Part shown: piece by piece, positions 30,164 to 33,656 of the stretch
How the letters are laid out: each line of letters opens with the position of its first letter
Position numbering within the stretch: position 1 is the stretch's first letter
Source: Clostridia bacterium
GTDB taxonomy: Bacteria; Bacillota; Clostridia; Oscillospirales; CAG-272
Length of the DNA: 33,656 bases
Assembly (NCBI GenBank): GCA_017508195.1
Contig: JAFVZL010000043.1
Coordinates: forward strand, 1 to 33,656
Direction: 5' to 3'
Notes under the pieces: model-generated
Database searches by the model: none
Told to the model about the DNA's origin: nothing
Seen by the model: the letters and a program-made list of their open reading frames with translations, nothing else
Translations under genes and position numbers: made by a program

Positions 30164-32038
30164 ATGAACGATCTGGCACCTTACCTGTTTCACCAAGGTA
30201 CTAACTTTAGCGCATATGATTACCTTGGATGTACATTAAGTAAAGAAGGGAAAAAGTTTGTCTACACCTTCCGCACATGGGCGCCCAATGCTTATGCGGT
30301 AGGGCTCATATCTGATTTTTCAGGATGGGACGATCCTGTGCCGTTTGAACGCAAGACGGAGAACGGTATATGGGAGCTTATATGGCGCTCAGATTTTTCG
30401 CTTGAAAAAAAAGCATACAAATTCAGAATTACATCAGCGACGGGAACTGTTAATAAGGGAGATCCCTACGCGCGGTTTTCTCGCGGTCTTGACGACGGTG
30501 CTTCGCTGATATTCACTTCCAACAAATTCAAGTGGAGTGACGGGCTCTGGCGCAGATCACGAAAAAAACAATCCAAGGGGGAGGCGTATCTTTCCGTTCC
30601 GATAAATATTTATGAGGTACACGCAGGGAGCTTTATGCGCCACGATGACGGATCAGTACTGAGTTATCGAGAGCTTGCAGATTCGCTCGCACCATATGTA
30701 AAGGTGATGGGATACACTCATGTTGAGCTGCTTCCGATAATGGAACACCCCTATGATGGATCATGGGGATATCAGGTTTGCGGTTTTTACGCACCCACCT
30801 CAAGATACGGAGATCCCGACGACTTCAGATATTTTGTGAACAAGCTTCATAAAACCGGAATAGGCGTTATACTCGATTGGGTTCCCGCCCATTTCCCCAA
30901 AGATGAATGGGGCTTATATGAGTTTGACGGACGTCCGTTATATGAATATCAAGGAAAGGACAGGCAGGAGTCCTCGTCCTGGGGAACCAGATTCTTCGAC
31001 CTCGGCAGAGAAGAGGTTCAATCATTTTTGATATCCAATGCTCTATATTACCTCAGAGAATTCCATGTTGATGGCTTACGAGTCGATGCTGTTGCATCAA
31101 TGCTCTATCTTGATTATGACAGACTTCCTGGTGAGTGGATACCCAACAGAGACGGTACTAACATCTCGCTTGAGGCGCTGGCATTTTTCAAGAAGCTCAA
31201 CACAGCGGTATTTGCGGAATTTCCGGAAGCACTCATGATCGCCGAGGAATCCGGAGATTATGGAAATCTTACGCGCCCGGTTTACGACATGGGACTAGGC
31301 TTTAACCTCAAGTGGAACATGGGATGGGCTAATGACTTTTATGAATATCTTTCATCCGATCCCGTATACAGAAAATATAATCATAAGGCACTGAATTTTC
31401 CGCTGATGTATGCTTTTACCGAGAACTATTGCCTCCCTATCTCGCATGACGAAGTAGTTCACGGAAAGAGATCACTGATCAACAAGATGCATGGCAGCTA
31501 CGAGGATAAGTTTGACCAGATGCGAACTGCACTTCTGCTTATGATGACCTATCCCGGAAAAAAGCTGATGTTCATGGGTACTGAGTTTGCTCAGTTCCGC
31601 GAGTGGAACTATGCCGATGAGCTTGAGTGGTTCATGCTCGATTATCAAAAGCATACCGAGATGAGAGATTACGTTCGCGCTCTCAATCACTTTTATCTCT
31701 CATCGCACGAGCTTTGGTCTTTAGATTTTGATCCATCGGGATTCAGTTGGCTTCTCGCAAACGAGGCGGAGAAGAACTGCGTGGCATTCCGTCGCATCGC
31801 GAAGGACAAGTCCTCGGTAATAGTTCTCATCAACTTTTCGGGTGCTGACCAGGAGTTGACATTTAAGGTATCCGAATGCGACATGCTTAAGCTAAGCTTC
31901 GCAACAGCTCCGGGCAAATATGATAATATGTATTTCCCCTTCAAAGAAGGCGAGAATTATTATGCAACAGTCAAATTACCGCGTTTCTCAGGAGTTATTT
32001 TAAAAGAAGCATCAAATACAAAAGTAATTAAGATATAA
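30164..32038 (+). CDS. glgB: 1,4-alpha-glucan branching enzyme
   Basis: 624-aa GH13 branching enzyme that forms alpha-1,6 branches in glycogen. It has an N-terminal CBM48 module (about 20-110, [17 protein letters not shown]), a catalytic barrel ([38 protein letters not shown] with the nucleophile Asp; MIAEES with the acid/base Glu; [10 protein letters not shown] with the third Asp), and a C-terminal all-beta domain. It lacks the extra N-terminal module of some longer GlgB proteins. AAAGGAG precedes the ATG at a slightly long spacing. First gene of glgB-glgC-glgD. Confidence 0.97.
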   Translation: MNDLAPYLFHQGTNFSAYDYLGCTLSKEGKKFVYTFRTWAPNAYAVGLISDFSGWDDPVPFERKTENGIWELIWRSDFSLEKKAYKFRITSATGTVNKGDPYARFSRGLDDGASLIFTSNKFKWSDGLWRRSRKKQSKGEAYLSVPINIYEVHAGSFMRHDDGSVLSYRELADSLAPYVKVMGYTHVELLPIMEHPYDGSWGYQVCGFYAPTSRYGDPDDFRYFVNKLHKTGIGVILDWVPAHFPKDEWGLYEFDGRPLYEYQGKDRQESSSWGTRFFDLGREEVQSFLISNALYYLREFHVDGLRVDAVASMLYLDYDRLPGEWIPNRDGTNISLEALAFFKKLNTAVFAEFPEALMIAEESGDYGNLTRPVYDMGLGFNLKWNMGWANDFYEYLSSDPVYRKYNHKALNFPLMYAFTENYCLPISHDEVVHGKRSLINKMHGSYEDKFDQMRTALLLMMTYPGKKLMFMGTEFAQFREWNYADELEWFMLDYQKHTEMRDYVRALNHFYLSSHELWSLDFDPSGFSWLLANEAEKNCVAFRRIAKDKSSVIVLINFSGADQELTFKVSECDMLKLSFATAPGKYDNMYFPFKEGENYYATVKLPRFSGVILKEASNTKVIKI

Positions 32039-32049
32039 GGAGAGCAGTC

Positions 32050-33216
32050 ATGTATTGTAAAAAAGAGTGTATCGCAATGCTGCTTGCGGGAGGTCAGGGA
32101 TCCCGACTTTACGACCTTACTACGCAAACGGCAAAACCCGCAGTAACCTTCGGAGGCAAATACAAGATTATCGATTTCCCACTATCCAATTGCATCAACT
32201 CCGGCATTGACACCGTAGGCGTCCTTACTCAGTACCAGCCCCTCGCGCTTAATGAATATATCGGCAACGGCGCCCCCTGGGACCTTGACAGAATGAGAGG
32301 AGGACTTTCTGTACTCCCTCCTTATCAGGGAAACAAAGGCTCTGATTGGTACAAGGGCACCGCAAATGCTATTTATCAGAACATCAACTTCATTAAGCAG
32401 TATAATCCTGATTACGTACTCATTCTCTCGGGTGACCATATATACAGGATGGACTATCGCCTTATGCTCGATCAGCACAAGAAAACGGGCGCGGCGTGTA
32501 CCGTAGCCACCTTCACCGTTCCGATTGAGGAGGCCAGCAGATTCGGTATTTGTAACACTAATCCTGACAACTCTATATATGAATTTGAGGAGAAGCCCAA
32601 GAAGCCGAAAAACAACCAGGCATCTATGGGTATATACATCTTCAATACAAAGATCCTTCTTGAGTATCTCGAGGCCGACGAGGCTGACGAAAAATCCTCG
32701 AATGACTTCGGTAAAAATATTATTCCCAATCTTCTGAACAACGGTGAGAAGCTCTTTGCTTATCAGTTCAGCGGATACTGGAAAGACGTAGGAACCATCT
32801 CTTCGCTTTGGGAAGCAAACATGGATCTCATAGGAGATGACCCCGTTCTCAGCATGTCGGACGCCGATTTCCGCGTATTCTCGAGAAACATGGCGCGTCC
32901 TCCGCAGTATATCGGACCTAAGTCTAAGATCGTCAGCTCTCTCGTTTCCGAGGGATGCCGTATAAACGGCACGGTTATCAACTCCGTGCTTTCGGGCGGC
33001 GTTATAATCGAGGAGGGTGCTGTCGTTAAGGATTCTCTCATCATGGAAGACGTAGTAATAGGGAAGAATGCAAAGGTCTATACCTCCATCGTAGATGCGG
33101 ATACCGTCATCGATAAGGGCGCAACCGTAGGAATCGAGGATGCAGGCAAGGAAGACATTACCGTTATAGGAAAAGGAAAACACATTAAAGCCGACAAGGC
33201 TGAAGGGAGGGCATAA
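32050..33216 (+). CDS. glgC: Glucose-1-phosphate adenylyltransferase, catalytic subunit
   Basis: 388-aa GlgC, making ADP-glucose, the committed step of glycogen synthesis. It has the nucleotide-binding loop [10 protein letters not shown] (11-20), [19 protein letters not shown], the substrate-binding segments GTANAIYQN and [10 protein letters not shown], and a C-terminal left-handed beta-helix ([19 protein letters not shown] onward). AAGGAGAG precedes the ATG. In Firmicutes GlgC usually pairs with GlgD, encoded next. Confidence 0.97.
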   Translation: MYCKKECIAMLLAGGQGSRLYDLTTQTAKPAVTFGGKYKIIDFPLSNCINSGIDTVGVLTQYQPLALNEYIGNGAPWDLDRMRGGLSVLPPYQGNKGSDWYKGTANAIYQNINFIKQYNPDYVLILSGDHIYRMDYRLMLDQHKKTGAACTVATFTVPIEEASRFGICNTNPDNSIYEFEEKPKKPKNNQASMGIYIFNTKILLEYLEADEADEKSSNDFGKNIIPNLLNNGEKLFAYQFSGYWKDVGTISSLWEANMDLIGDDPVLSMSDADFRVFSRNMARPPQYIGPKSKIVSSLVSEGCRINGTVINSVLSGGVIIEEGAVVKDSLIMEDVVIGKNAKVYTSIVDADTVIDKGATVGIEDAGKEDITVIGKGKHIKADKAEGRA

Positions 33217-33218
33217 TA

Positions 33219-33656
33219 ATGGCTATCAGCGCAGCAGGAATAATATTCTCAAGCTTAAACGATAATACGCTCTCGCGTCTCACAAACGACCGTACCGTTG
33301 CGGCCATCCCATTTGCCTGCAGGTACAGGCTCGTTGACTTCGCACTTTCCAATCTGGTTAACGCGAATATTTCAAATATCAGCATAGTTGCTAACTATAA
33401 CTACCGTTCTCTTGCCGAGCACGTCGGAAGCGGTAAGGACTGGGATCTTGCAAGAAGAGAAGGTGGCGTTAACTTTATATCCCCCTTCCAGACAGCATAC
33501 ATTTCAAACAACTCCATGTTCTCAACCCGTCTTGAGGCGCTCATAAATATGAAGGAGTACATCAGTGAATTCAAAGAGGACTACATAGTTCTTGTCGACT
33601 CCGACAGCGTTATGAACATCGACATTAAAGACGTAATCAGGGCGCACGAGGTCTCG
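33219..33656 (+). CDS. glgD: GlgD, regulatory subunit of ADP-glucose pyrophosphorylase (partial)
   Basis: The first 146 codons of GlgD; the gene runs off the window. It starts 2 nt after the glgC stop with GGGAGGG upstream. The product resembles GlgC (RTVAAIPFACRYRLVDFALSN; NISIVANYNYRSLAEHVGSG; DWDLARREGGVNF). The nucleotide-binding loop GGxGxRL is replaced by FSSLNDNTLSRLT, as is usual for this non-catalytic partner, which modulates GlgC in Firmicutes. glgA is expected downstream but cannot be seen. Confidence 0.93.
   Translation, partial: MAISAAGIIFSSLNDNTLSRLTNDRTVAAIPFACRYRLVDFALSNLVNANISNISIVANYNYRSLAEHVGSGKDWDLARREGGVNFISPFQTAYISNNSMFSTRLEALINMKEYISEFKEDYIVLVDSDSVMNIDIKDVIRAHEVS

Noticed and set aside
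32182-33183. 333-codon minus-strand ORF
   Set aside because: It is fully antisense to glgC, which has clear family motifs and a ribosome-binding site.

Overview
The window looks like chromosomal core sequence of an uncultured, probably spore-forming Clostridia member (Oscillospiraceae/Ruminococcaceae-like). This rests on YabP and YabQ homologues, an IspH-S1 ribosomal protein fusion, L27 with a Prp-cleavable N-terminal extension next to prp, EF-P with Lys32, CdaA, HemZ, and the Firmicutes-type glgC/glgD pair. The exact taxon cannot be fixed from sequence alone. Almost all DNA is coding. Several strong sigma-A type promoters with 17-nt spacers and intrinsic terminators separate the transcription units.

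Layout. 1-141: the 3' part of tRNA-Gly(UCC) and a complete tRNA-Arg(ACG). 120-548: the most unusual region, a tandem array in which the 22-nt 3' end of tRNA-Arg plus its terminator recurs three times, with the copies joined by a palindrome-rich spacer. 571-3052: yqeG, an endonuclease IV-like TIM-barrel protein and an M24 aminopeptidase. 3101-4298: efp and a CD1247-type zinc-ribbon protein. 4344-5513: rplU-prp-rpmA behind a strong promoter and a structured L21-type leader. 5539-9041: galE, a HAD-IIA phosphatase and an ABC-F ATPase with one degenerate ATP site.

9098-17637 is on the minus strand and holds two operons. The first is rpiR, HI0933-type flavoprotein, cmk-plsC fusion, ispH-rpsA fusion. 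The second is a crp/fnr-type regulator followed by the substrate-binding protein, permease and ATPase of an ABC importer. 17760-26939 is a long plus-strand unit: cdaA, a 34-aa membrane peptide sitting where ybbR/cdaR normally lies, a COG2509 flavoprotein, recJ, rel, dtd and hemZ. 26956-30011: a flippase, hup, rqcP, yabP and yabQ. 30050-33656: glgB, glgC and the start of glgD, which runs off the window.

How the genes work together. There are three translation-linked groups (efp; L21/Prp/L27; rqcP, dtd and ABC-F), envelope lipid and isoprenoid functions fused to nucleotide and ribosomal functions in one RpiR-headed operon, two nucleotide second-messenger enzymes (c-di-AMP and (p)ppGpp) apparently in one transcription unit, and a glycogen operon. 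No phage, insertion sequence, CRISPR or defence system was seen. The best candidates for something undescribed are the tRNA-tail repeat array, the minimal YbbR-like peptide and the asymmetric ABC-F protein.
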